Below, in pieces: positions 15,860 through 23,921 of a DNA stretch of 64,000 bases. The stretch is from QQWI01 sp964522015. GTDB taxonomy: Bacteria > Bacillota > Clostridia > Peptostreptococcales > Acidaminobacteraceae. Both the position numbers and the translations under genes were made by a program. The notes below the pieces were generated by a model. It was not told the DNA's origin and searched no databases. It was given only the letters and a program-made list of their open reading frames with translations. Position 1 is the stretch's first letter; each line of letters starts with the position of its first letter. Where the stretch lies: the NCBI GenBank assembly GCA_964522015.1, contig CAZFST010000018.1, forward strand, positions 1-64,000, in the 5' to 3' direction.

Positions 15860-16963
15860 TTAAGCTTCTTCTTTTACTTCAGGTGTTTCTGTAGGCTCGC
15901 TCAAAGCTTTTCTAGAAAGTTTGATTTTTTTGTCTACAGTGTCTATTTCTAGAACTTCGAATTCGTATTCAACATTTTCTTTCAAAACGTCTGCAGGCTT
16001 TTCGATGCGATCTACAGAAATTTGTGAAATGTGAACAAGACCTTCAACACCTGGCTCAAGCTCAACAAATGCACCAAAATCAGTTGTGTTGACAACACGA
16101 CCCATATGCTTAGTACCGATAGCATATTTTGTAGAAGCAATATCCCATGGATTTGGGCTAGTTTGCTTGATAGACAAAGAGATTTTCTCTGTATCTTGAT
16201 CGATACTGAGAACTTTTACTTTGACTTTTTCGTTGATTTTCAAGTACTCTTGCGGGTTTTTGATGCGGCCATACGTGATTTCTGTCACGTGAACCAAACC
16301 ATCAAAACCACCGACATCGATAAAGGCACCGAAGTTTGCTAGGCGCTTAACTGTACCCTCAATAACTTGACCCGCTTCAATTTTAGAGAAGAAAGAGTCT
16401 TTTTTGTTGCTTTGCTCGTCTTTGAGGATTTCTTTACGGCTGAATACAGCACGCTTTTTGCGCTTATCATACTCGATAACTTTAACATTGACTGTTTCGC
16501 CGATGTATTTTGTCAAGTCGTTTTCAAATCTCAAAGAGATGTGTGACGCAGGAATAAAACCTCTTACATTTTTGTAGTAAGCGATTGCGCCACCTTTTAC
16601 GACTTGCTTGATGACAACTGGAATAAACGTACCGTTTTCGTAAACTGGCTCAAGATCTTTGAAGTCTTGGTCCATTACCAAACGTTTGATTGACAAAAGA
16701 ACGTTACCGTCGCCATTGTCAGTTTTGAGTACGTAAACATCTAATTCTTGGTCTTCTTGGAACATTGCTTTAAGATCAACGTCACCTTGATTAGAGACTT
16801 CCTCTTTTGGTATGATGCCATCAGCTTTGTAACCGATGTTGACGACGACTTCTTCAGCAGATACCATCACGACTTTACCTTCGATTACATCGCCGCGTCG
16901 TGGCGCTTTAAAACCACTTTCAAAACCATCCAACATCTCTTGCATCAAGTTATTGTCTTCCAT
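15860..16963 (-). CDS. rpsA: S1-domain protein, short ribosomal protein S1 homologue
   Basis: A 367-residue protein with four S1 OB-fold repeats, at about residues 18-90, 105-175, 192-262 and 277-348, and an acidic tail. This four-repeat form is typical of Firmicutes, shorter than the six-repeat E. coli S1. It is expected to bind single-stranded mRNA on the 30S subunit or to act in RNA turnover; essentiality as a true S1 is uncertain in low-GC bacteria. It overlaps the ispH end by 14 nt, the common clostridial ispH-rpsA arrangement. Its codon choice looks highly expressed. Confidence 0.9.
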   Translation of the reverse strand: MEDNNLMQEMLDGFESGFKAPRRGDVIEGKVVMVSAEEVVVNIGYKADGIIPKEEVSNQGDVDLKAMFQEDQELDVYVLKTDNGDGNVLLSIKRLVMDQDFKDLEPVYENGTFIPVVIKQVVKGGAIAYYKNVRGFIPASHISLRFENDLTKYIGETVNVKVIEYDKRKKRAVFSRKEILKDEQSNKKDSFFSKIEAGQVIEGTVKRLANFGAFIDVGGFDGLVHVTEITYGRIKNPQEYLKINEKVKVKVLSIDQDTEKISLSIKQTSPNPWDIASTKYAIGTKHMGRVVNTTDFGAFVELEPGVEGLVHISQISVDRIEKPADVLKENVEYEFEVLEIDTVDKKIKLSRKALSEPTETPEVKEEA

Positions 16964-17819
16964 TTACTACTACCTCGCCTTCACTTTTTAGTTTATAGAT
17001 AACTTCATTAATGACCCAATCTGGAGTAGAAGCACCCGCAACTATACCTATCTTATCATATTTTCGCATTAAATTCACATTTATTTCACTAACATTTTCA
17101 ATATGTTGTGCAATTATTTCATGTTTTTTTGCGATTTCATAAAGTTTTTGGGTATTGGAGCTTGATTTACCACCAATAACTAGCATAAAGTCTACTTTTT
17201 TTGCTAATTCAGTAGTTTCTTCTTGTCTTAGTCTCGTCGCCGAACAAATTGTATTAAATGCAATTAATGGTTTTTTTGTCGATTCAAAGTATGACAACAG
17301 TGCTTTCCATGTTTTTGAATTAAGGGTGGTTTGGGCGACTAAACAAATGGGCAAATCAGATTCAGATAGTGCCATGGCATCCTCTAAATTTTTTACCACC
17401 ACTGCTTTTTGCTCAGACCAACCTTTGATACCGATTACCTCTGGATGATCAGGATCCCCACAAATAATGACCCGATACCCTAAATCCGTATGTTCTTTCA
17501 CAATTCTGTGAACTTTTTTAACAAAGACACATGTGGTATCCACAATATGAAGCCCAATGGCATTTGCCTCTTGATAAAAAGCTTGACCTACCCCATGGGA
17601 ACGTATGATAATTGTACCCTTTTCAACATCTTCTAAACTTTCAATGACACTCGCCCCTCGTTTTGCTAAATGATCAACCACATCTTGGTTGTGTATCAAA
17701 GGGCCATAGGTATAAATAGGAAGCTCTGAATCGGGGTTTTCAGTGACTTCAATGGCCGTTTCAAAGGCGCGTTTAACGCCAAAGCAAAAGCCACTGTGCT
17801 TGGCAACAAATATTTCCAT
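16950..17819 (-). CDS. ispH: 4-hydroxy-3-methylbut-2-enyl diphosphate reductase IspH
   Basis: A 289-residue iron-sulfur enzyme that performs the last MEP-pathway step, reducing HMBPP to IPP and DMAPP. The three conserved cluster cysteines are C12 (SGFCFGVKRA), C97 (VDTTCVFV) and C192 (NTICSATRLRQ). The catalytic glutamate region is DHPEVIG (around 124-130). Together with Dxr and IspG at 44-47 kb it shows a MEP pathway in this organism; it also supplies DMAPP for MiaA. It sits 1 nt after the cmk stop and overlaps rpsA, forming a cmk-ispH-rpsA operon. Confidence 0.97.
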   Translation of the reverse strand: MEIFVAKHSGFCFGVKRAFETAIEVTENPDSELPIYTYGPLIHNQDVVDHLAKRGASVIESLEDVEKGTIIIRSHGVGQAFYQEANAIGLHIVDTTCVFVKKVHRIVKEHTDLGYRVIICGDPDHPEVIGIKGWSEQKAVVVKNLEDAMALSESDLPICLVAQTTLNSKTWKALLSYFESTKKPLIAFNTICSATRLRQEETTELAKKVDFMLVIGGKSSSNTQKLYEIAKKHEIIAQHIENVSEINVNLMRKYDKIGIVAGASTPDWVINEVIYKLKSEGEVVVNGRQ

Positions 17820-17820
17820 A

Positions 17821-18465
17821 TCACACCTTCACTTGGGCTAGTATGACCTCAACTACCTGATCTAGGGACAATTCAGTGGTGTCGATAATCCGTGCATCAT
17901 CCGCAGCTTTTAGGGGGGATATGGTCCGGTTTGAGTCTTTATGATCTCTTAAAATCATATCTTCAAGAATGGTCTGATAAGCAACGTCAATTCCCTTTAA
18001 CTGTTGTTCAATAAATCTTCTTTTGGCCCGTTCTTCAGGACTTGCCGTTAAGAAGAATTTGTAATTGGCATCTGGTAATACAACGGTGCCGATGTCTCTG
18101 CCATCCATGATAATCTCTTGGTTCGCCGCAATGCGGCGCTGGATAGCCACCATTTCAGTTCTCACCTCTTCATAGGAGGAGACTGCTGAAACGTGCTGAC
18201 TAATGACTTCCATGCGAATTTGGGTACTGACATCTTCCCCATTGACGGTGATGGTGTCACCTTGAATTTGGAGTTTAAAGTTTGAGAGGGCGCCAACCAC
18301 GGCTTGCTCATTATCAACATCATAACCTTGACTCAAACAATAATACGTCAGCGCTCTATACATGGCACCGGTATCAAGATAGGTAATATCAAGGGCTTTA
18401 GCAATTCTTTTTGCTAAAGTACTCTTCCCTGATCCCGAAGGACCATCTAAACAAATCTGTAGCAT
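17821..18465 (-). CDS. cmk: Cytidylate kinase
   Basis: A 214-residue kinase that phosphorylates CMP and dCMP with ATP. The P-loop is GPSGSGKS (residues 8-15), followed by the family YLDTGAMYRALTYY segment. DGRDIGTVVLPDA and an RRFIEQ lid arginine region are also present. AAGGTGG precedes the ATG. It is the first gene of the cmk-ispH-rpsA operon, with a good promoter at 18496-18523, and lies directly downstream of the rpiR terminator. Confidence 0.97.
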   Translation of the reverse strand: MLQICLDGPSGSGKSTLAKRIAKALDITYLDTGAMYRALTYYCLSQGYDVDNEQAVVGALSNFKLQIQGDTITVNGEDVSTQIRMEVISQHVSAVSSYEEVRTEMVAIQRRIAANQEIIMDGRDIGTVVLPDANYKFFLTASPEERAKRRFIEQQLKGIDVAYQTILEDMILRDHKDSNRTISPLKAADDARIIDTTELSLDQVVEVILAQVKV

Positions 18466-18495
18466 TTAATTTCCACCTTTTTAGAATCTCATACC

Positions 18496-18523
18496 ATTAT
18501 ACCCTACTCTGGCCCAATGTAAA
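18496..18523 (-). promoter_or_regulatory. cmk-ispH-rpsA promoter
   Basis: On the minus strand: TTTACA (18518-18523), 16-bp spacer, TATAAT (18496-18501), about 30 bp before the cmk ATG. Confidence 0.75.
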
Positions 18524-18527
18524 CCAA

Positions 18528-18554
18528 AAAGGTAGAGCGTTTGGCTCTACCTTT
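18528..18554 (-). terminator. rpiR terminator
   Basis: Perfect arms AAAGGTAGAGC (18528-18538) and GCTCTACCTTT (18544-18554) are followed on the minus strand by TTGGTTT. The first arm overlaps the rpiR stop codon. It isolates the kor-rpiR unit from the cmk promoter. Confidence 0.8.
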
Positions 18555-19410
18555 GGCTGTATATATTGTTTTTTTGCCATATTTCTTCAAGTAAATCAAA
18601 CTTTTGTTTCAGTTGATCACGTTCGCCAACCGTCAAAGCAATAATCAAGCTGTTGATTAAGCTCATGGGCGCTACGAGGGAATCAATAAAGGTCGTCATA
18701 TTATACTTTGCAGTAAGAGCCAGGGCCACATGGGGTACAAGGGGTGACATTAAACTATCTGTAATCCCAATAATGGTGGCTTTTTGCTGTTTTGCAAACT
18801 GCACTACTTCAAAGGTTCTTGTGGAGTACCGTGGAAATGAGAAAACCACTAAGGCATCATCTTGGTTGATGTTGATGAGTTCATCAAAGGGGTCATTTGC
18901 ACCAGATGGTATCAAATGCACATCATCCATAATAAAATTTAGATAAAACGCAAAGTACTCTGCCAGTATTTTGGAGCTGCGCATGCCTAAAATATAGACT
19001 TTTCGCGCTCCTTTTAATACTTTGACAGCCTCGCGAATTAAATTGGAATCCAGTTCGTCAATGGTTTTTCTAATATTATCAATATCTGAATTCATGACCT
19101 TTTTAATGATATTCTCTTCGGAGTCCAGGTCTTTTGACATTTCAAACCGCTGAACAGTGGTGAGTTTTGTTTTTATCGATTCTTGAAGTGCCTTTTGGAG
19201 TCTTGGGTAGCCATCATAATCTAGAACAGTAGCAAATCGCACAACTGTGGATTCGCTAACCCCTACAGTACTACCTAAATGGGAAGCCGTCATGAATGCA
19301 ACCTTGTCATAGTTCTCTTGGATGTATGTCGCAATGGCCTTTTGGCCCTTGCTCATTTTTTTGTACTTTAACTGGATGCGGTTTAATAAATCACGATAGG
19401 CTTCACTCAT
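18547..19410 (-). CDS. RpiR/MurR-family transcriptional regulator (HTH + SIS)
   Basis: A 287-residue regulator with an N-terminal RpiR-type helix-turn-helix (about 1-78; LGSTVGVSESTVVRFA) and a C-terminal SIS sugar-phosphate-binding domain (about 115-250). Such proteins sense phosphosugars. It begins 48 bp after korC with AAGGAG and no clear promoter in the gap, so it is probably co-transcribed with the ferredoxin oxidoreductase genes. The pairing is interesting because this family usually sits next to sugar catabolism genes. The effector is unknown. Confidence 0.9.
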   Translation of the reverse strand: MSEAYRDLLNRIQLKYKKMSKGQKAIATYIQENYDKVAFMTASHLGSTVGVSESTVVRFATVLDYDGYPRLQKALQESIKTKLTTVQRFEMSKDLDSEENIIKKVMNSDIDNIRKTIDELDSNLIREAVKVLKGARKVYILGMRSSKILAEYFAFYLNFIMDDVHLIPSGANDPFDELININQDDALVVFSFPRYSTRTFEVVQFAKQQKATIIGITDSLMSPLVPHVALALTAKYNMTTFIDSLVAPMSLINSLIIALTVGERDQLKQKFDLLEEIWQKNNIYSQR

Positions 19411-19458
19411 CTAAAACTCCTTCTAGTACTTGATTTTCTAATCGTACTTAGCTGCTAA

Positions 19459-20001
19459 TTAGACTCGGCTTTCCATCGCTAATTTGTAGCCTTCTTCTAA
19501 TGCTCGTTGATTAAGGGCTTCTGTACCTTTTGGTACACGGGCCATAACCGCTTTTTCAATATTCTCACGGGTGACGCACTTTGTCAATTCTGCAATTAAA
19601 CCAATGGCAATAATATTAGCAACAATTGGTTTGCCAATGACTTCAGAAGCGGTTCTTAAAATAGGAACTCGAACGATGTACTTAGCCTGTGTATTGGTTG
19701 GCATATCTACGGTTTCGTCGATGATCATCATCCCCGTATCTTTGATTTCCTTGCCGTAAGTATCGCAGGCAAGTTGTGTCAAAGCCAAGAAAATATCTGG
19801 TTTATCTACTTTAGGAAAATCGATGGGCAAATCGCTGATAAGAACCTCAGCCTTAGAGGCCCCGCCCCTTGCTTCAGGACCGTAACTCTGACTTTGGATG
19901 GCTTCGTTGCCGTCAAGTAAAGCGCCTTCTGCAAAGATAATACCGGCAAGAATCAAACCCTGGCCACCGGAACCTGTCAATCGCATTTCTGTTAATGGCA
20001 T
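19459..20001 (-). CDS. korC: 2-oxoacid:ferredoxin oxidoreductase gamma subunit
   Basis: A 180-residue subunit of the four-part 2-oxoacid:acceptor oxidoreductase. It has the family N-terminus (LTGSGGQGLILAG) and the YGPEARGG stretch that contacts CoA/TPP domains. Its start directly abuts the korB stop. With korD, korA and korB it oxidises a 2-oxoacid plus CoA to acyl-CoA, CO2 and reduced ferredoxin. Gene order and size fit 2-oxoglutarate synthase; branched-chain 2-oxoacid use is possible, so the kor name is provisional. Confidence 0.88.
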   Translation of the reverse strand: MPLTEMRLTGSGGQGLILAGIIFAEGALLDGNEAIQSQSYGPEARGGASKAEVLISDLPIDFPKVDKPDIFLALTQLACDTYGKEIKDTGMMIIDETVDMPTNTQAKYIVRVPILRTASEVIGKPIVANIIAIGLIAELTKCVTRENIEKAVMARVPKGTEALNQRALEEGYKLAMESRV

Positions 20002-20826
20002 CTATTTCACCCCGCTTAAACGTTCGATAATTTTTTGGTATTGTTCAGTGTATTCAGGCTTTTGAACATTCTTAAATTCGCCCATAAGGGTTTTGCCTAC
20101 TTTTTTATCTTCAGGTAGCTTATCGGCCACTTTGACGTCGATAAAGCTCTCTTTTAACCACTGCATCATCTTTGGGGCATCGCCTTTTTTGTTTTTGCGA
20201 CCATAGTAGGTTGGGCAAACAGAAATGGCTTCTACCAAAGAGAATCCTTTGTGTTCAAGGGCATTCTTGATAATTTGGGTCATTTGATTCATGTGGAATG
20301 CCGTGGTACGGGCTGTGTAGGTTGCACCAGCTGCACCTGCAAGCATGGCAATGTCAAATGGTGTATCGATGTTACCATGTGGTGCCGTTGTGCCAAAATC
20401 ATCTGTTGGTGTGGTTGGCGAGTATTGGCCACCTGTCATACCGTAGATGTTATTATTAAAGACAATTGTTGTAATGTCAATATTTCTTCTAGCTGCATGG
20501 ATCAGGTGGTTACCACCAATTGCAGAAGCATCACCATCACCAGAAACGACGATGACTTTAAGGTGGGGCTTAGCCAGTTTAACACCAGTTGCAAATGCTA
20601 ACGCGCGGCCGTGGGTTGTGTGAAGTGTGTTGAAATCCAAGTAACCAGGGGCTCTTGAAGAACAGCCAATACCAGAAACAACGACAACATCATCTTTATC
20701 CCAACCAAGTTCTGCAATGGCTTTAACCAATGAATGCATGATGATACCATGACCACAACCTGGGCACCAAATATGTGGGAGACGATCTTTTCTAAAATAC
20801 TGCTCAACCAATTGATTGTTTTCCAT
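20002..20826 (-). CDS. korB: 2-oxoacid:ferredoxin oxidoreductase beta subunit (TPP-binding)
   Basis: A 274-residue catalytic subunit. CPGCGHG (residues 21-27) is the conserved start of the TPP domain. GDGDASAIGGNH (around 96-107) plus the NNNIYGMTGGQYSPT stretch bind Mg-TPP. It overlaps korA by 1 nt and abuts korC. No internal ferredoxin domain is present, which agrees with a separate korD. Oxygen-sensitive enzymes of this type support an anaerobic lifestyle for the host. Confidence 0.93.
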   Translation of the reverse strand: MENNQLVEQYFRKDRLPHIWCPGCGHGIIMHSLVKAIAELGWDKDDVVVVSGIGCSSRAPGYLDFNTLHTTHGRALAFATGVKLAKPHLKVIVVSGDGDASAIGGNHLIHAARRNIDITTIVFNNNIYGMTGGQYSPTTPTDDFGTTAPHGNIDTPFDIAMLAGAAGATYTARTTAFHMNQMTQIIKNALEHKGFSLVEAISVCPTYYGRKNKKGDAPKMMQWLKESFIDVKVADKLPEDKKVGKTLMGEFKNVQKPEYTEQYQKIIERLSGVK

Positions 20827-21965
20827 TAGATAACCTCCTCGACCTTCTTGATAATATCCAGTGGCGTAACGACTTCACCATTGGCTCGGCCGACATGATA
20901 AACTTCAGTTTTACCTTTAACAACCCGTTCTACTTCTAACACAAGTTGTCCAAGGTTCATTTCTGCAACGATGATCCCTTTTACCCGGGCAGCAAGAGTA
21001 GTTACTTCTTTATGAGGGAAAGGCCAAATCGTAATTGGTCTGAACATACCAACTTTGTGACCCTTTTCTCTTAACTTGTTAACGGCATTTCTAGCACTTC
21101 TAGCAGTTGAACCATAAGAAAGAATGATGTAGTCAGCATCGTCAGTTAAATAGTGCTCAAACGTGACGATATCATCGTAGTTATTTTCAATCTTGCTCAT
21201 TAAGTGATCAAGCATGACCCCAGCATTCTTAGTTGAATTTGATGGGAAGCCATATTCGTCGTGGAAAAGTCCAGTGATATGGTAACGGTGACCGCTGCCA
21301 AAGTCAGCCATTCTACCGACGATTTCGCCTTCTTTAACGCCGTATGGTCTGTAGTCCTTTTCATCGGCATCTGGTCTGAGGCGGTCATAGATTTCGATTT
21401 CACCTGGTTCTGGAATTTCAATACGTTCACGCATGTGACCAACCACTTCGTCTGTTAACAAAATGACTGGCATACGGTATTTTTCTGCCAAGTTAAATGC
21501 ACGGACTGTTTCTGTAAATGTTTCCATAACAGAAGATGGGCAAACTGCAATCACTGGGTGATCACCGTGGGTTCCCCACATGGCTTGCATCACGTCACCT
21601 TGCGCAGGTGCAGTCGGCAAACCAGTTGATGGGCCACCCCTTTGAACGTTAACAATAACAAGTGGCACTTCAGTAATGGCTGCATAGCCAATGTTTTCAA
21701 GTTTAAGGGAAAAACCAGGACCACTTGTTGCAGTCATTGATTTTAGACCTGCTATAGAACCGCCTATCGCCGTTGCAATACCAGCAATCTCGTCTTCCAT
21801 TTGAATAAATTTGCCGCCGATATAAGGCAGTTTTTGCGCTGAAATTTCAGCGATTTCTGTTGACGGCGTTATTGGATAGCCTGCGTAGAATTTCATACCC
21901 GCATAAAGGGCACCTTCAACACATGCTTCATTACCTTGCATCAATTTGATTTTTTTCGTGCTCAT
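20826..21965 (-). CDS. korA: 2-oxoacid:ferredoxin oxidoreductase alpha subunit
   Basis: A 379-residue subunit with the pyrimidine-binding domain: GNEACVEGALYAG (11-23), YPITPSTEIAE (30-40), then a GPGFSLKLENIGYA stretch and RGGPSTGLPT. It forms the catalytic heterotetramer core with korB. It overlaps the korD end by 4 nt (ATGA), which indicates coupled translation. It is homologous to KorA/VorB; substrate cannot be fixed by sight. Confidence 0.92.
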   Translation of the reverse strand: MSTKKIKLMQGNEACVEGALYAGMKFYAGYPITPSTEIAEISAQKLPYIGGKFIQMEDEIAGIATAIGGSIAGLKSMTATSGPGFSLKLENIGYAAITEVPLVIVNVQRGGPSTGLPTAPAQGDVMQAMWGTHGDHPVIAVCPSSVMETFTETVRAFNLAEKYRMPVILLTDEVVGHMRERIEIPEPGEIEIYDRLRPDADEKDYRPYGVKEGEIVGRMADFGSGHRYHITGLFHDEYGFPSNSTKNAGVMLDHLMSKIENNYDDIVTFEHYLTDDADYIILSYGSTARSARNAVNKLREKGHKVGMFRPITIWPFPHKEVTTLAARVKGIIVAEMNLGQLVLEVERVVKGKTEVYHVGRANGEVVTPLDIIKKVEEVI

Positions 21966-22174
21966 TCAGTTATTCCTCCTAAAAAAATGGCGAAATCTGG
22001 GCATCTCTGCTCACATTGACCACATTTAATACAGTCATCAGGTTTAGCCATAAAGATTTTATCTTTATCGTCTAATGCCAAGCACTGCTTTGGACAAAAT
22101 GCCACGCAGATACCACAGCCTTTACACCAATCTCTTTTTAGTTTAACTTCTAATGCATCACGATTGACAGCCAA
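21962..22174 (-). CDS. korD: Ferredoxin-type delta subunit, two [4Fe-4S]
   Basis: A 70-residue protein with two Cx2Cx2Cx3C sets (CKGCGICVAFCP and CIKCGQCEQRCP), so it should carry two [4Fe-4S] clusters that pass electrons from the catalytic core to ferredoxin. The start codon is TTG with a strong AAGGAGG 7 nt upstream. It is the first gene of the kor operon, preceded by a promoter at 22279-22306. Confidence 0.93.
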   Translation of the reverse strand: MAVNRDALEVKLKRDWCKGCGICVAFCPKQCLALDDKDKIFMAKPDDCIKCGQCEQRCPDFAIFLGGITE

Positions 22175-22201
22175 GGGAATTCCTCCTTATGATAGAAACA
22201 A

Positions 22202-22213
22202 GCAAACGTTTGC
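22202..22213. promoter_or_regulatory. 12-bp perfect palindrome in the kor leader
   Basis: GCAAACGTTTGC is a perfect palindrome between the kor promoter and korD. Its position in the transcribed leader would suit a roadblock operator. The binding protein is unknown; the rpiR product at the end of the operon is one candidate. Confidence 0.4.
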
Positions 22214-22278
22214 AGCAATTGTTTTTAAAAAAGCGTGACCGCCGCAAAACCTACTTTTTATGTTTAGTTACTGTTAAC

Positions 22279-22306
22279 ATCATAACACACAAACGGCAAA
22301 ATGCAA
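22279..22306 (-). promoter_or_regulatory. korDABC promoter
   Basis: On the minus strand: TTGCAT (22301-22306), 16-bp spacer, TATGAT (22279-22284). The leader to the TTG start is about 100 nt. Confidence 0.65.
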
Positions 22307-22401
22307 GTTGTAATTCATTTTTAAAGACTAATTTTAATATTTTTGCAACTAGAAATTCATTTCGAATGCGCACATAATGCCATATGCGGATGATTGCATA
22401 C

Positions 22402-22431
22402 AAAAAGACACTGGGAGCCCAGCGCCTTTTT
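22402..22431. terminator. surE terminator
   Basis: Near-perfect 14-bp arms, AAAAAGACACTGGG and CCCAGCGCCTTTTT, lie just after the surE stop. It is symmetrical and able to work in both directions. Confidence 0.85.
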
Positions 22432-22437
22432 GTGTCA

Positions 22438-23208
22438 CTATTTTGCTTGTTGTATGGCGTGCTTGATCATCTTTTCTTCTAGTTTGCCTACATGATTGGC
22501 ATCGTGCCAATCAATGCGAATGGGCACAATGGTTGCAATTCCCCTTTGAAGGCATTTAAAATCCGTGTTACTGTCTTTAGACCAGTCTACAGGTAAACCA
22601 TCAAAGCTGATGCTATACCCCTCTGGGGTCTCCTCGCAGTGAATTAACTCATGATAACGAATTTCCGCCGGAGTCGCTAATTGCATGTGATGTGAGAACA
22701 CCCCAATCGGGTAATTGATATTGTAAAAGTACTGCTCATCTTGATGCAAATGCTCCAAAAGTGTTGCAAAATGCTGGGCTGCCGGTAAAAAATCCGGATG
22801 CTTGATCCTTTTAGGATTGGTCAAAGACAGCGAAATCACTGATTGCCCCATCCGATGGGCTTCGTGGGCCGCTGCAAAGGTCCCTGAGTAGATCACCTCA
22901 GTACCGATATTGCCCCCATTATTAATGCCAGATAAAACAGCATCAAAGACGACGTCTTTAAAGAAGTAAAGCAGTCCGATTTTTGCGCAGTCCGCCGGCG
23001 TCCCTTGGATGCGGTAGGCTTCAACCACACCGGGTATCATTTCCTTTTTGGCTAGAATGCCACCCTTTAAAGAAATTGCATGGCCCATGCCACTCATCCC
23101 TTGGTCTGGGGCCGCAATATAAAGCTCGTGTTGGTCCCTTAAGACCTCGACCAAGGTTAGAATCCCAGGTGCGTCAATGCCGTCATCATTAAGAATCAGT
23201 ATTTTCAT
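22438..23208 (-). CDS. surE: 5'/3'-nucleotidase SurE
   Basis: A 256-residue survival protein phosphatase acting on nucleoside monophosphates and short polyphosphates. The metal-site motif LNDDGIDAPG is at residues 6-15 (D8, D9), a GMGHAISL loop follows, and SGINNGGNIG gives the conserved asparagine. The ORF extends 24 codons upstream, but SurE proteins begin at MKILILNDDG, so 23208 is taken as the start; the ribosome site there is weak (AGAGAG). It overlaps the preceding acetyltransferase gene by 20 nt, so coupling may replace a strong site. Confidence 0.93.
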   Translation of the reverse strand: MKILILNDDGIDAPGILTLVEVLRDQHELYIAAPDQGMSGMGHAISLKGGILAKKEMIPGVVEAYRIQGTPADCAKIGLLYFFKDVVFDAVLSGINNGGNIGTEVIYSGTFAAAHEAHRMGQSVISLSLTNPKRIKHPDFLPAAQHFATLLEHLHQDEQYFYNINYPIGVFSHHMQLATPAEIRYHELIHCEETPEGYSISFDGLPVDWSKDSNTDFKCLQRGIATIVPIRIDWHDANHVGKLEEKMIKHAIQQAK

Positions 23209-23671
23209 TGGTTTTAGCTCTCTTTGATTTGCAGGCGGTATTAAAAAACGCCGGGAGATGGGCGATATGTGTAAATGCATTGGCGCTGAGTATTGATTCA
23301 GCTAGATTGTCATTTGAGGTGATTGGATTAAATCCAAGATGTTCAAAAAATAGACCTTTATCTGAATCTAGGGTATCTTGGACCAGTGCTTTTTTGATGC
23401 CCCTGAGGTCTGCTGTGTTTAATAGGGATTTTAACATCCCTTCCCCAAAACCTCGCTTCCGATAATTTTCATCGATTGTGATGGTAACGATTCCCACAGT
23501 GGTATCTTCTAACAACCGATATGCTCCAAAACCAATGACTGAATCATCCATTTCTAAAAGCATACTATGGTGTAAATAGGCCATGTGTTGGGCCACCGAC
23601 TGGCCCACGGTTTCTAAAAACTCACCCAGTGCTTCTAGGTCGGTTTGTTTTACTTCTCTGAAAAGTAGCAT
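23189..23671 (-). CDS. GNAT-family N-acetyltransferase
   Basis: A 160-residue GNAT fold protein. The acetyl-CoA-binding motif A is visible as ENYRKRGFGEGML (Q/RxxGxG/A type), preceded by a beta-strand VGIVTITID. A C-terminal FFEHLGF segment is also typical. The substrate is unknown. The longest ORF starts at 23695. The ATG at 23671 has AAAGGA 6 nt upstream and is used. It is the first gene of a two-gene unit with surE, driven by a consensus promoter at 23764-23792 whose leader carries 23-bp tandem repeats. Confidence 0.85.
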   Translation of the reverse strand: MLLFREVKQTDLEALGEFLETVGQSVAQHMAYLHHSMLLEMDDSVIGFGAYRLLEDTTVGIVTITIDENYRKRGFGEGMLKSLLNTADLRGIKKALVQDTLDSDKGLFFEHLGFNPITSNDNLAESILSANAFTHIAHLPAFFNTACKSKRAKTNENTDS

Positions 23672-23695
23672 ATTGTGTCCTTTCATTATAAGCAT

Positions 23696-23760
23696 ATCAT
23701 TAGTGCCGTTATAGGTGTATCATTAGGGGTATTATAGGTGTATCATTAGTGCATTACTAA
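23696..23760. repeat. 23-bp tandem repeat in the GNAT-surE leader
   Basis: Two full units (23696-23718, 23719-23741; each ATCATTAG...TATAGGTGT) and a partial third (23742-23760). On the minus strand each unit carries a -10-like TATAA(T/C). The array starts almost at the predicted transcription start and ends shortly before the ribosome site. Confidence 0.85.
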
Positions 23761-23763
23761 TTT

Positions 23764-23792
23764 AGTATATCGGCAAGCCAAAGTAATGTCAA
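23764..23792 (-). promoter_or_regulatory. GNAT-surE promoter
   Basis: On the minus strand: consensus TTGACA (23787-23792), 17-bp spacer, TATACT (23764-23769). Confidence 0.8.
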
Positions 23793-23796
23793 ACAA

Positions 23797-23867
23797 AGGG
23801 TTCCAGAGAAACCCGAGTCGACTTCCGAGAGGCGAGATTAGCCACCTGAGGAAACTGGCTCATTTTT
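23797..23867 (+). ncRNA. Structured GC-rich island, candidate small RNA or orphan leader
   Basis: This stretch is more GC-rich than its flanks and folds readily: GGGTT (23798-23802) with AACCC (23810-23814), the palindrome AGTCGACT (23816-23823), and AGCCA (23840-23844) with TGGCT (23856-23860) followed by CATTTTTC, a terminator-like end on the plus strand. AGGGTTCC and TCCGAGAG occur in the order seen in ykkC-class riboswitches, but the other conserved parts are not evident. It lies upstream of the predicted speE promoter, so it is not in that transcript. Speculative. Confidence 0.3.
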
Positions 23868-23893
23868 CAAGTCAAAAAATAACGTTCAAAGTC

Positions 23894-23921
23894 TTGACAT
23901 TAGCTGAATTGATGATATATT
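23894..23921 (+). promoter_or_regulatory. speE-speB promoter
   Basis: TTGACA (23894-23899), 16-bp spacer, TATATT (23916-23921). The leader of about 80 nt contains the hairpin GCACTA (23944-23949) / TAGTGC (23958-23963). Confidence 0.75.

Noticed and set aside
23797..23867. T-box, SAM or TPP riboswitch for speE
   Set aside because: The defining conserved blocks (for example the T-box AGGGTGGNACCGCG) are absent, and the island is upstream of the predicted speE promoter. Only a weak ykkC-like resemblance remains and is listed as a finding.
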